Shown: positions 34,498-45,828 of the stretch, in pieces
Position numbering within the stretch: the first letter of the stretch is position 1
How the letters are laid out: every line of letters starts with the position of its first letter
Assembly (NCBI RefSeq): GCF_022965805.1
Contig: NC_133108.1
Coordinates: forward strand, 19,108,056-19,172,055
Length of the DNA stretch: 64,000 nt
Source: Primulina eburnea
Taxonomy: Eukaryota > Streptophyta > Magnoliopsida > Lamiales > Gesneriaceae
Reading direction: 5' to 3'
The notes under the pieces: generated by a model
Databases searched by the model: none
Told to the model about the DNA's origin: nothing
The model's input: the letters and a program-made list of their open reading frames with translations, nothing else
Position numbers and translations under genes: made by a program

Positions 34498-34979
34498 AGT
34501 ATTAATTCTATAAGAAGAATGTAACTTTTAATGTGAGAAAGTGTTCCTAAATTAAAAGTTGGCCAAATAAATAATGTATTTGAAAATTGTGATTTTCATA
34601 AACATTATTATGGACTAAATTAAATTAATTCAAGTGTTGAGTTAATTAAACATTAGTGGGCCTAGTATAGTCCAAATAATTAAATTAATTCAAGTGTTGA
34701 ATTAGTTAAATCACATTGGGTCTTGTAGAGCCAATTGAAATAATTATTCAACTAGTGGGCTTGAGTAAAATCAAGTAAGTTTAATTGGGCTCAAATATGT
34801 TTGAGACATTTAAATAAAAGTCCATGGGCTTTGTAAATGTTACAAGCCCACTTACTCTTCATACTTGGGAGGTGAAGAGTTGAGGAATAATTTTTATTAA
34901 AAAATTGCATGGTATGCAAAAGTTGGTCTTAACCTTTTCACACATCAAGACAACTCATTCACTCCTTCCCTCCCATCTC
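34498..34979 (+). mobile_element. S 5' LTR, segment 2
   Basis: Aligns with S2 from about 29738 (AGTAT..TTCTAT) through CAAGACAACTCAT..CCCTC. Ends with ATCTC (34975-34979), the left target duplication of element G. Confidence 0.85.
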
Positions 34980-34988
34980 TGTAGAACC

Positions 34989-36605
34989 TGTAATAGCCGA
35001 GCCCGGTGAACGGTACGGTTTAAGTCTTGTATGTTTATGGATTATTTAGTTTAGACGTTAGAGTTGTGTTTATGAGCCATAGTATTGCTGGTTATTTTGT
35101 CTTGAGGTGTGGTTGATATTGTAGTTGTTGGTTGTTGCGTTGTTTCAGTGTTTTGGTTCGATTTTAGTTGCCTTAGTATTGTTCTTGGCCGTGACTAGAC
35201 CGCACCCGCGCTCATGGAGGGGACCGCACCCGCGGTCTTAATTGTTGGATTTTGGTGGTTTGGCCGTGAGTACACCGCACCCGTGGTGATGTTAATACCG
35301 CACCCGCGGTGAGCACCGCACCCGCGGTGTTTGTAGGACCGAACCCGCGGTCGTATTTTTCAAGGAACTGTTTGGATTGCCGAGAGCTTAACGCACCCTG
35401 CGGTAATGATAGAGCGCACCCGCGGGCATGCATTATTGAGGTATGGGCGAGATTTTTAGTACTTTATTGGAGTGGTTAGCTTTACTCTTCCTCATTCTTT
35501 CCTCTCCAATCTCGATTTTCTCTCTAGAACCAAGGGTTTTCCTCCATTTCTTTTATTTCCTATCTTCGATCCAAGCTTTTAGTTGGAGTTTCGAGTAGAG
35601 ATCGAAGTTCTCCTTGGTGCTAGGAAGCTAAGGTAAGCTTTTGGTTGTATTATTTCTTGGTTTGAGGTGAGAGATGATTTGGGTTTGTTGTTTATGTTGG
35701 TTTAATGGATTATTTGACTTGGATTCTTGGATATTGAGTTGATGTTGGTGTTATTTATGGATTATTGTTGTAGGTGGTGTACCAAGAGTTAGATTCAAGG
35801 TGTTATTGTGGTTTGTAAGTGGAATTTCATCCCTTGTGCTCACATGATTATATATGTATTGTGTTCAAAGGTTTTATTGTGTTATTCCCTTCAATTGATT
35901 CTTGATTATGTATTGATTCCATTGCTATGTATATTGGGGACATTTTTATGTCTCATATTATTGAAAAGGGAATACAAAGAGTATAGACTTCAAAGTGATT
36001 GATTAAATGCCAAGAGAGAGATTTCAAATGATTTATGGATTGATAGATACATAGTCAGAGATTGCATGCAATTAGTTGATCAACGACCATAGGCTTATAT
36101 CCCTCAGAGTTATCGGTTTATATCGATTGGGATACGAGCACCACAGACAGAGTTACTATTGATATCAATCCATACCAGAGTAAAGAGAAATACCATCTCA
36201 TTGTTATGCTATTGCTATGATATTTATGTTTCAGAGTTGATAGTATTTAATGATTTCAAAGTTATGTTTTACAGATTATGCTATGTTCATTGCTATGTAA
36301 GAGTTCCACTTGCTGAGTTTTATACTCATTTCAGTTATTTTCATGTGATGCAGCTAAGAGCGACGTACCAGGACAGTGATTGTGGGTCGGGGTCATATGC
36401 ATACAAAGTTGGAAGGATGGCATTTTGGACATGATCATAGGAATGATATTTTGTATTTTTGTTATGTCATTTGAATGATCATGTATTTATTTTGGTTGCA
36501 AATATTTTGTAAATGATTTTATGTTATGAAATTGTAATCCATCCTACCTTCAAGAAAATTTTAAATTCCGCTGTACTTTTTATTGTAACGGGTCAAGGTG
36601 TCACA
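34989..36605 (+). mobile_element. 5' LTR of H (1617 bp)
   Basis: TGTAATAGCCGAGCCC.. to GGGTCAAGGTGTCACA, full length. Contains the ACCGC-ACCC-GCGGT iteron block and, downstream, a donor-like CTAAGGTAAGC (35628) and acceptor-like GTTGTAGGTGG (35765). Confidence 0.95.
35199..35428 (+). repeat. Eight ACCGC-ACCC-GCGGT hairpin iterons (H 5' LTR)
   Basis: Copies spaced 15-45 bp in an otherwise AT-rich LTR. Inverted 5-bp arms ACCGC/GCGGT around a constant ACCC loop. The outer base pair changes in concert in several copies (g..c, c..g). Some copies here carry C-to-T or other changes relative to 41680-41908. Confidence 0.92.
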
Positions 36606-36610
36606 TTTAG

Positions 36611-36622
36611 TGGTATCAGAGC
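36611..36622 (+). other. Primer-binding site of H
   Basis: TGGTATCAGAGC five bases after the LTR (TTTAG spacer): initiator tRNA-Met type. Confidence 0.92.
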
Positions 36623-36736
36623 ACCGTTCTTTGGACCAATGCATATGACTTCGTCTACTTTCAACTGTCCGAGTATGTTTTCTTTGCATCTATCCATTGT
36701 TATTTATTGATGTCTTTTGTGAGCACATTGTAGAGT

Positions 36737-37543
36737 ATGCCTCCTAAGAGGAAAGCTGTAGAGGGTGAGGATAGTTCTTCCTCGAGAGTTGTCGACGAGT
36801 TCGGCAAGTTGCTTAAGGAGCAGGCCAAAGTTCATAGCGAGCAGATTCAGCAGCTGCTTCGATTGCAAGGTACAGGACAGGGTAGAGGCCAAGTGAGAGG
36901 CCAAGTAGCTCAGGCAGTTGGCACTGATGCCGTCTTTTCTTCTTTCAAGAGGATGGATCCGCCAGAGTATGCAGGGAGCACCGATCCTTTAGTTCATGTA
37001 GAGTGGATCAAGGCTCTTGAAGCTATCTTTGATCATCTCCACTACGAAGACAGAGACAGGATCAGCTGTGCAGTATTCATGTTGGTAAAGGCTGCACGCA
37101 TATGGTGGAACGCAACCAAGGTTGGTGTCGATGTTTTAGCTTTGAAGTGGTCAGAGTTCACCGATCTTTTCTATGACAAGTACTTCCCCGACGCACTCCG
37201 AGCTAGGAAGGTGATATAGTTTCTGGAGCTTCGACAGGGGAGCATGAACGTTGATGAGTACATTCTCAAGTTTGAGGAGGGTTGTTTATTTGCTCCGTAC
37301 ATTGCTTCGAACGACAAAGACAAAGGTGCTCACTTCATTCGAGGCCTTCGAGCAGAGATCAGGAGAGATATCAACATGTCCAAGGCCGTGACTTTCAAGG
37401 AGATCTTGTCCAAGGCGTTGTTGGCCGAACAAGACGAGAAGGACATCGCCAAAGAGAGGCAGGAGAGGCATCAAGTTAGTGTTCAGAGAGGCCAGGGCTC
37501 GAATCAGAGGGCAAGGATCGTTTCAAAGGGAAAGGCAAGATAG
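36737..37543 (+). pseudogene. H gag
   Basis: Starts MPPKRKAVEGED. A retrotransposon-gag domain follows (EWIKALEAIFDHL, ARIWWNATK, FTDLFYDKYFPD, LRQGSMNVDEYILKFEEG, FIRGLRAEIRRDI). A TAG at 37217-37219 replaces a residue before FLELRQGS and a 1-base deletion near 37505 shifts the frame before the zinc-knuckle region. Gag would build the virus-like particle; this copy gives only a truncated product. Confidence 0.9.
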
Positions 37544-39201
37544 AGCCGAGTCCTAGACCACCGTCAGTCCCAGTTGATCCCGAGAAGCCTTTGTGTCCTA
37601 AGTGCAGTAGACATCACCAAGGAGAGTGCAGATTTGGCACTCATAGTTGTTATCGTTGTGGCACTGCAGGCCACATTGTTAAAGATTGTCCTAGGGGAGC
37701 GAGCAAGGATAGAGTGCAGGGTCGTATCTTTTCGATGACCAAGGAAGGTATTAATCATGATTCTTCTGTGATCTCTAGCGCTATTTTAATTTCAGGCAGA
37801 GTAGCTACGACTTTGATTGATACTGGTGCTACTCATTCTTTTATGTCTGAATTGTTTTTGAGATCGTTGGGTATAGTTCCTTCTGTTATTCCCCTCCAGT
37901 TCAATGTTGTTTTGCCTTCGGGGGACGTGTTGTGCCCGACATCTATTGTTTATGCATGCCCTGTTCTTATTGAGGAGCGAGTTGTTTTTGCTGATTTGAT
38001 TGTTATCCCGATGGTTGCCTTTGATGTTATTCTTGGCATGGATTGGCTGTCGACCTATCGTGCTGTTATTGATTGCGTTGCTAAGACGGTGACCTTTGCA
38101 GATGATAGCATTAAGGGAGGAGTTCTCGCCAGTGCAGGTACTTCGCTGGTCCTTCCTTTTATTTCTTGTCTTGAGGCTGAGAAGTTGATGTGTAGAGGTT
38201 GTGATGTATTTCTGGCTTCTATTGTGGATGTGGATAGAATGATTAAGTTGAACATTGATGATATTGATGTTGTGAGGGAGTTTGCCGATGTGTTTGAGGA
38301 TGATGTGCCGGGTTTGCCGCCGGACAAGGATGTTGAGTTTGTTATTGATCTAGCTCCAGGTACGGTTCCTATTTCTAAGGCTCCGTATAGGATGGCCCCT
38401 ACTGAGATGAAGGAGTTGAAGACGCAGTTGCAGGATCTATTGGACAAGGGTTTCATTCGTCCGAGTTCTTCGCCTTGGGGAGCTCCGGTTCTGTTTGTCA
38501 AGAAGAAAGATGGGTCTTTGCGGCTATGTATTGACTATAGGGAGCTCAACAAAGTGACCATCAAGAACAAGTATCCGTTGCCACGGATTGACGATCTATT
38601 TGACCAACTTCAGGGTGCCACTGTATTTTCGAAGATTGATCTTCGGTCTGGCTATTATCAGTTGAAGGTTAGGGAGTCTGATATCCCTAAGACAGCGTTC
38701 CGGACCAGGTACGGTCATTATGAGTTTCTTGTAATGTCTTTTGGTCTGACCAATGCCCCTTCAGTCTTTATGGATATGATGAACCGTGTGTTCAAGCCTT
38801 ATTTGGATAGCTTCGTCATTGTCTTCATCGATGACATCTTGATCTATTCCAAGACCAGGGAGCTTCATGCCGAGCATCTCAGAGTTGTTCTCCGATTGTT
38901 GAGAGAGAAGAGGTTGTTTGCCAAGTTGAATAAGTGTGAATTTTGGTTGGATCGGATTTCTTTTCTAGGCCATGTTGTTTCGAAAGATGGCATAGCTGTT
39001 GATCCAGTGAAGATAGAGGCAGTCCAGAAGTGGCCTATTCCTTCTACTGTTTCAGAGGTACGCAGTTTCCTTGGATTGGCGGGTTATTATCGTCGCTTCA
39101 TTTCAGATTTCTCCAAGATTACCTTGCCATTGACCAATCTGACGAGGAAGACTGTGAAGTTCGAGTGGTCCATTGATTGCCAGAGTGCTTCCAAGAGTTG
39201 A
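37510..39201 (+). pseudogene. H pol part 1: zinc knuckles, protease, reverse transcriptase
   Basis: One long frame. [12 protein letters not shown] and the CCHC knuckle [14 protein letters not shown] end the gag part. The aspartic protease shows [19 protein letters not shown] shows [67 protein letters not shown] and the catalytic [10 protein letters not shown], then FLGHVVS and [12 protein letters not shown] 1-base deletion near 39183 ends the frame at the RT/RNase H boundary. Unlike G, there is no intron between the knuckle and the protease. Confidence 0.93.
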
Positions 39202-39563
39202 AAGATAAGTTGACGACAGCTCCTGTTCTTTCATTGCCAGTGGTTCAGAGGATTTCGTTGTGTATACTGATGCGTCGAAGAAGGGTCTCGGTGCAGTGCT
39301 GATGCAGCGAGGTAAGGTTATCGCCTATGCTTCTCGCCAGTTGAAAGACTATGAGAAGAATTATCCGACGCATGATTTGGAGCTGGCAGCTGTGGTTTTT
39401 GCCTTGAAGATTTGACGACATTATTTGTATGACGAAAAGTGTGAGATCTTCACAGACCACAAGAGTTTGAAGTATCTGTTTTCCCAGAAAGAGCTCAATA
39501 TGCGGCAGAGGAGGTGGTTAGAGCTTGTTAAAGATTATGATGTGACTATTAGTTACCACCCGG
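39184..39563 (+). pseudogene. H RNase H
   Basis: [35 protein letters not shown], then a TGA at 39414-39416 where W is expected, and [24 protein letters not shown]. The D-E-D acidic residues are present. The domain is cut by a 275-bp foreign insert just before its end. Confidence 0.9.
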
Positions 39564-39838
39564 TCATGGTTTCCCCATTGCCGAAGATTCCTGGATGGTT
39601 TTCTTGGAATGGAAATGGCTATGAATCCGCAACCTCAACAATCCCTACATTCTCATTCTCAAGATTTAAGGATTATTTTTATTTTATCTATTTCACTTAA
39701 TTAATTTTATATTTATACTCTCTTATCGGGATCCGGAGTTTTTTGAGAAAAGGAAGAGAAAGAAGGTTTCGTTTACCACTGGAACTGGAGTAGCGGGGTG
39801 AGTTAGCTCGAACAAAGAAGGATAGGCTCGATCCTCGG
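39564..39838. other. 275-bp insert of unknown origin in H pol
   Basis: The H frame breaks after YHP (CCACCCGG) and resumes at GGAAAGCGAACG, where G has an uninterrupted text. The insert has no similarity to the rest of the window that I can see. It contains GGGATCCGGAG and AGGATAGGCTCGATCC, ends at short CGG homology and has no target duplication. Its length is not a multiple of three. It looks like filler DNA captured at a double-strand break; an organellar source is possible but unverified. Confidence 0.75.
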
Positions 39839-41430
39839 GGAAAGCGAACGTTGTGGCTGACGCTTTGAGCCGTAAGTCGAGTTCTTCCTTGAGTTCTTTG
39901 ATTCAGAAGCCGTTGTTGATGGATTTGCAGAGAGAGGAGATTTCTTTGGTAGTTCCGGGGACCATTGCTCGCTTTTCAGCGTTGGTCATTCGGGCTACAT
40001 TGACGGACATGATCCGTAGAGAGCAGACTGTTGATGTTCAGTTGACAGAGTTGAGAGCTAGAGCAGAGGAGAGAGGTAACTCAGAATTTGGATTGAATGG
40101 AGACGGTTTGGTGACTTTCAGAGGCCGTATTTGTGTTCCTGTTGGCGATGATATTCGGCGAGACGTCTTGACAGAGGCTCATACCGCACCATATTCGATA
40201 TATCCAGACAGTACCAAAATGTATCAGGATCTTCGTAGACTCTACTGGTGGCCAGGTATGAAGAAAGATATTGCCGTATTTATTTTTCAGTGCCTAACTT
40301 GTCAGCAGGTGAAGATTGAGCACCAGAGACCTGCTGGGACATTGTTGTCATTGCCGATTCCTCAGTGGAAGTGGGAGCATATTACGATGGATTTCGTGAC
40401 TGGTCTTCCTAGGACGCAGAAGGGTTTCAATTCCATTTGGGTTATCGTTGATCGATTGACCAAGTCAGCGCACTTTTTTCCAGTCAAGACGACGTACTCC
40501 ATGAACCAGTATGCCGAGGATTATATAGCAGAGATTGTTAGACTTCACGGTGTCCCTGTGTCGATTGTGTCTGATCGTGACCCTAGATTTACCTCAGAGT
40601 TTTGGAAGAGTTTGCATAGAGCTATGGGTTCACGGTTAGCTTTCAGTACAGCTTATCACCCTCAGAGCGACGGTCAATCAGAGAGAGTCATTCAGATTCT
40701 AGAGGATATGCTCAGAGCTTGTACTATTGATTATTCTGGTAGCTGGGATTCCAAATTGCCTCTTGTTGAGTTCACGTACAATAGCAGTTACCAGGCGACG
40801 ATTGGCATGGCACCGTATGGGACACTTTATGGCAGGAAGTGTAGATCTCCCTTGTATTGGGATGAGGTTGGTGAGAGGAAGATGTTGGGACCAGAGTTGG
40901 TCCAGCAGACAGCTGATGTTGTTGCTGTTATTCGTGAGAGGATGAAGACTGCTCAGTCGAGACAGAAGAGCTATGCAGATGTTCGTCGTAGACCTTTGCA
41001 GTTTGAGGTTGGCGATCACGTGTGTCTGAAGATAGCACCTCTCAAGGGTGTGATGCGATTTGGCAAGAAGGGTAAGTTGAGTCCGAGGTTTATTGGCCCC
41101 TTTGAGATCTTGGACAGAGTTGGTGATCGAGCCTATAGGTTAGCCCTACCGCCAGATCTTGACAGAGTCCACAATGTTTTTCACGTATCGATGCTTAGGA
41201 AGTATGTTGCAAATCCTTCCCATGTTCTTCGCCACGAGCCATTGGACTTGACGCCGAATTTGACTTACCAAGAGATTCCGGTCCAGATTTTGGATCGCAA
41301 AGTTAAAGTTTTGAGGAACAAAGAGATCGGCATCGTTAAAGTTCTTTGGAGGAACCATTTGATCGAAGAGGCTACGTGGGAACCGGAGGATGAGATGAGA
41401 GAGAAGTATCCTGAGTTGTTCGTGCAGTGA
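39839..41430 (+). pseudogene. H pol part 2: integrase and chromodomain-like tail
   Basis: Open for 525 codons from ADALSRK. HHCC zinc domain (SIYPDSTKMYQDLRRLYWWP, CLTCQQVK), DDE core (TMDFVTGLP; SIVSDRDPRF; QSERVIQILEDML), then GPF/Y module GKLSPRFIGPFEILDRVG and VHNVFHVSMLRKY, then the C-terminal tail KVLWRNHLIEEATWEPEDEM..YPELF, a chromodomain-like region typical of Tekay/Del chromoviruses. The integrase itself looks intact; it is disconnected from upstream frames. Confidence 0.93.
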
Positions 41431-41457
41431 CGTCAATTTCGAGGACGAAATTCCCTT

Positions 41458-41469
41458 AAGGAGGGGAGA
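41458..41469 (+). other. Polypurine tract of H
   Basis: AAGGAGGGGAGA after GAGGACGAAATTCCC, next to the 3' LTR. Confidence 0.85.
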
Positions 41470-41470
41470 T

Positions 41471-42618
41471 TGTAATAGCCGAGCCCGGTGAACGGTACAG
41501 TTTAAGTCTTGTATGTTTATGGATTATTTAGTTTAGACGTTAGAGTTGTGTTTATGGGCCATAGTATTGCTGGTTATTTTGTCTTGAGGTGTGGTTGATA
41601 TTGTAGTTGTTGGTTGTTGCGTTGTTTCAGTGTTTTGGTTCGATTTTAGTTGCCTTAGTATTGTTCTTGGCCGTGACTAGACCACACCCGCGCTCATGGA
41701 GAGGACCGCACCCGCGGTCTTAATTGTTGGATTTTGGTGGTTTGGCCGTGAGTACACCGCACCCGCGGTGATGTTAGTACCGCACCCGCGGTGAGCACCG
41801 CACCCGCGGTGTTTGTAGGACCGCACCCGCGGTCGTATTTTTCAGGGAACTGTTTGGATTGCCGAGAGCTTAACGCACCCGCGGTAATGATAGAGCGCAC
41901 CCGCGGTCATGCATTATTGAGGTATGGGCGAGATTTTTAGTACTTTAATGGAGTTGTTAGCTTTACTCTTCCTCATTCTTTCCTCTCCAAAGAGTATAGA
42001 CTTCAAAGTGATTGATTAAATGCCAAGAGAGAGATTTCAAATGATTTATGGATTGATAGATACATAGTCAGAGATTGCATGCAATTAGTTGATCAACGAC
42101 CATAGGCTTATATCCGTCAGAGTTATCGGTTTATATCGATTGGGATACGAGCACCACAGACAGAGTTACTATTGATATCAATCCATACCAGAGTAAAGAG
42201 AAATACCATCTCATTGTTATGCTATTGCTATGATATTTATGTTTCAGAGTTGATGGTATTTAATGATTTCAAAGTTATGTTTTACAGATTATGCTATGTT
42301 CATTGCTATGTAAGAGTTCCACTTGCTGAGTTTTATACTCATTTCAGTTATTTTCATGTGATGCAGCTAAGAGCGACGGACCAGGACAGTGATTGTGGGC
42401 CGGGGTCATATGCATACAAAGTTGGAAGGATGGCATTTTGGACATGATCATATGAATGATATTTTGTATTTTTGTTATGTCATTTGAATGATCATGTATT
42501 TATTTTGGTTGCAAATATTTTGTAAATGATTTTATGTTATGAAATTGTAATCCATCCTACCTTCAAGAAAATTTTAAATTCCGCTGTATTTTTTATTGTA
42601 ACGGGTCAAGGTGTCACA
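41471..42618 (+). mobile_element. 3' LTR of H with 468-bp deletion
   Basis: 1148 bp. Compared with the 5' LTR it lacks the segment equivalent to 35510-35977, joined at a shared CAA. About 18 substitutions elsewhere by eye (near 1.6 per cent). Confidence 0.95.
41680..41908 (+). repeat. Eight ACCGC-ACCC-GCGGT iterons (H 3' LTR)
   Basis: Better preserved than in the 5' LTR: six copies are perfect or nearly so, with outer pairs g..c, c..g and t..a/g. Confidence 0.92.
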
Positions 42619-43849
42619 GAACCCGTAAATCAGTCTACGTTTAAGCCATGCATAATTCTAGACTTTTAAAATTTAATTGACTTCATTGCATGATTATTTT
42701 AAATGCATTTCTTTGAAGTTAATTATTATTTCAGTTCAGTAGTTTGATTTTTTTTAGCATTTCAGTTATTTCAGTGAGGCCGGACCGGAGTTGGAGTTTA
42801 GAGATAAATTTAAGATTTCAGAAAATATATCCAGGATTTTATTTAGCTAGCAAGTAAGTTAAAAATAAGTTTAAGGAATTATTTAAGTTATTTGAGGAGA
42901 GTAGAAAAATAATTTATTTAAGTTCCTAAATTAAGGGGTTAGTTCACTAAATTAATCAAAGGATTAGTGAGGCTTTTAAAGGATTATTAAATTACTAGAT
43001 AATCAATATTCTCCCCTTCATTTTTATTTCAAAAATTCGGCCACCCCTTAGGGTAGTAAACAATTCTTTTGCTTATCACCTTTTTCCTTTGAATTTAATT
43101 AGTAGATTAATTCTTGGATTTTTGGGAGCACCTTTTAATTTTCTAACAAGCATTATCCTAACCTAGTCTAGCTAAAGAAATCGGCCACCCCATCCTTTTG
43201 CCCCCCAACAAATCGTTGGATATCAAACAACATTTCAAACTTGAAAAGAAGGTAGACTTGGTATCCCTTTGTTAGTGGATCTCTCCCTCACTCTCCCAAC
43301 CATTCTCCCCCCCCCCCCCCCATTAATTTCGAGATTTCAGAGCACTTTTGAGAGGAGAAAAATCGTGAGTCTTAGCTAGAAGGAAAGGGAGAGAAATCGA
43401 GTAGAAAGAAACAAGAGAAACGTTCCACTCCTCCGCGTCGCGTCGTCGTTATTTCGTTCGTTTCTTTCAAACGAAAATCCAAGGCATGTCTATACTTTTT
43501 CTAAACCTCAATCAAGTCCTATTAGCATATTTTTAACGTTACATGATCATCATTTCATAGTAAAACCGAAGTATATCAAGAGTTTTCAAAAAAAAAAATG
43601 CAAGTGCAGAATTTTCGGTTCCTCCTTGTGCAGTTCACGGTTTTGCTTGTTTGTGTGTATTCAGGTGATTGGATCGACTCCAGGCTCCGAGGGCGACTTA
43701 TATACATGTAGTAGGATGCATTAGGACCATGTTGGTCCATTCAAACCAGCCCCATGCTTGCTGGAAATTCAGAATGACAGCAGCTTTTCTTTTGCGTCGC
43801 TTATGTTCGAATTTTTTGTGTTTGCTGTAAAAAAGGGGACGTTCCCGAT

Positions 43850-44480
43850 CTTGGCTGCCCTAGGGGCTATAGCCAGGGTTAGAACATCTCCTTGTGATGT
43901 TTAAGACGTGACCAAGTCACCCTTTTGAGGCTTGGTCCACGACAAGGTCGGTTTTTAAATCAAAACGCAAGAGCAGCCCCATCGGTCTTCAAAATTCTGG
44001 ATGTTGTGTGAGTTGAGTTTCGAGTTTTTGGTGGATTGGTATGGATCTTGGTTGGCCTATGGCCCTTAGCCATGGTTCATACCATACCGCAAGATGTCTA
44101 GATCGTGCCATGGTCGATCGAATGGCCACTGGAACGACGCGAGACAACCAACGAAGCAATAACAACCCCTCCCCTCTCGGCCTTCAGTTTTTTTTACAGC
44201 AAGTGTGTTCGTTTGTTGTGGCGTGGGGTGAATCTTGGTTGGCCTAGGGCCCTTAGCCACGGTTTACACCTTGCCCCTAGATGTCTAGATCGTGCCATGG
44301 TCAATGAAATGGCCACTGGAACGACAAGAGACAACAAGCGAAGCCAAACTCCCTACGCGCGCAGGATTTCCTTCTCGGCTAGGTGTGTAATCTCGTTTCT
44401 GGTGTGGTGCAAATTGTGGCTGGTCTTGTGCCCTTAGCCATGGTTCGAATCATTCCTTGGGATGTTGGTAAGAGTCTCTG
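43850..44480 (+). repeat. Diverged ~185-bp tandem modules in G LTR
   Basis: About four units recognised by CTTGG(T)TGGCCTA..GGCCCTTAGCCATGG followed by ATGTCTAGATCGTGCCATGG. They occupy the place held by hairpin block 1 in the other families. The corresponding block in the 3' LTR is about 60370-61030. Confidence 0.65.
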
Positions 44481-45149
44481 GTCGGTGGTTCACGCCCCTA
44501 ATGGCCGATAGTCTCAAAACCAACGCAAGTCTTGTAGTTGCGCAGCTGCTGGAATTTACAGCAAGTTGCTGTGTCGGTTCAGAGGCTCGTTCGAGTTCTC
44601 GATCGGCTTTTAGCTTATGGCCTTGGACCGGACAGTGCTCCTTTGAGTTGGGAAGGTCATGTTTTTGACCGTTTGTGATTCGGATCATTTTTGAGGTCGT
44701 ACGAGAATTTACGGTGCGTTGGGCCAAATTGACTCTCGAAAGAGCGTTTCATGTCTTGGCCTCCATTTCACCTAGATTTCGACCCTATCATCTTAGGAGC
44801 ATTATTTTATGATTTTCAGCGTATTTTAACCATGAATATATGTCAGTTCAGTGTCGGTTCAGGTTGGTTCGGAGGCATGATTAAATACGAAGTTATTAGG
44901 CGTCAGAGTCGCACTTTTTGAGCGTAAATTGCATAGTTGGCCAAGTTTAAGCTATTGCATATTTTTCATGACAGTTAGGTTGCAGCGAGCCTGGGGAAGG
45001 TCCAATCCAATCCAGTTGGTAACATATACAGGAATTTTCATTATGCCAGTTAATTATTTTACGTGCATTAAATAGAAAATGATTAATTTTTTTGAGATTT
45101 ATGCGATATGGCTTGTGGTTCATTCACTATGTGGGAGTATTATTTTATA

Positions 45150-45246
45150 CGGTCGCCAGTGACCGCTCAGTTCAGTTTGGTACCACCCGGTCGCCAGTGA
45201 CCGGCCAGCTCAGTTCAGTTTCAGACTCCCCGGTAGCCAGTTACCG
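45150..45246 (+). repeat. Three covarying hairpins in G 5' LTR
   Basis: CGGTC-GCCAGT-GACCG (45150-45165), CCGGTC-GCCAGT-GACCGG (45187-45204), CGGTA-GCCAGT-TACCG (45231-45246). The loop is constant; in the third copy both arms changed so that pairing is kept. The same three occur in the 3' LTR. Confidence 0.93.
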
Positions 45247-45816
45247 ATCAGTTCAGCTTAGTGCAGTGGCCACAGGCGTAAAACATAATCTCAACAGAAA
45301 ATTTTACCAGTTATTTCAGTGCAGGGCTCCAAGGAGCAAATATTTTTACTGTGATTTTCAGTTCAGTTATGTACTTATCATAATTGCTCAGCACAGATTA
45401 TTTTCAGCATGCCTCATGACATGATATTTTATCCCATGTATATTTTACTTCAGATTTTACTCGTTACCTGCGATATATGCATGCTGAGTCTTTAGGCTCA
45501 CTAGACTTGATTGTTGTAGGTACTGTTGAGGTCAGGGCCGAGGGCGGGGACCAGTGAGCCAGCTTGGGTCGGCAGTAGTGGCACCCGAGGACCTCAGTGC
45601 AGCAGTTGTTATTTTATTCCGCAAACATTTTATCAGTCGTTGGATATTTTTAAATTGTGATTTTTGGCAAACTTGATTTTCTTCCGCTGCGATATTTTAA
45701 ACTTTGAACTGGATTTATCAGTTGATTTTATGAATGAGGCCATTTAAGTTCTTTTAAAAAGAAAATTTTTAATTTTCCGCAAATTTTCAAGTAAGGATTT
45801 TAGGGCTCTTACAATT

Positions 45817-45828
45817 GGTATCACAGCG
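45817..45828 (+). other. Primer-binding site of G
   Basis: TGGTATCACAGC, one base different from the initiator tRNA-Met PBS found in the other elements, three bases after the LTR. Confidence 0.85.

Larger units (their letters stand above)
34989..42618 (+). mobile_element. Gypsy (Tekay-like) element H inserted 9 bp into G's 5' LTR
   Basis: 7630 bp, TGTAATAGCC.. to ..GGTGTCACA, flanked by GAACC (34984-34988 and 42619-42623). Joining 34988 to 42624 recreates the G LTR start as seen at 59138. LTRs are 34989-36605 and 41471-42618. One gag-pol set in Gypsy order (PR, RT, RNase H, INT), disrupted. Confidence 0.95.
42619..45813 (+). mobile_element. 5' LTR of G (continuation after H)
   Basis: 42619-42623 is H's target duplication; 42624 on continues G's LTR to GGGCTCTTACA. 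Aligns with 59138-62306. Contains a poly(C) run (43307-43321), diverged ~185-bp repeats (43850-44480), the covarying hairpins (45150-45246) and TTTAGGCTCACTAGACTTGA (45491). Confidence 0.93.

Noticed and set aside
35199..35428. CRISPR-like or CpG-island reading of the iteron array
   Set aside because: Repeats are 14-16 bp with irregular, partly longer spacers, lie in LTRs of a plant retrotransposon, and occur in four LTR copies. Not a CRISPR array and too short for an independent CpG island.
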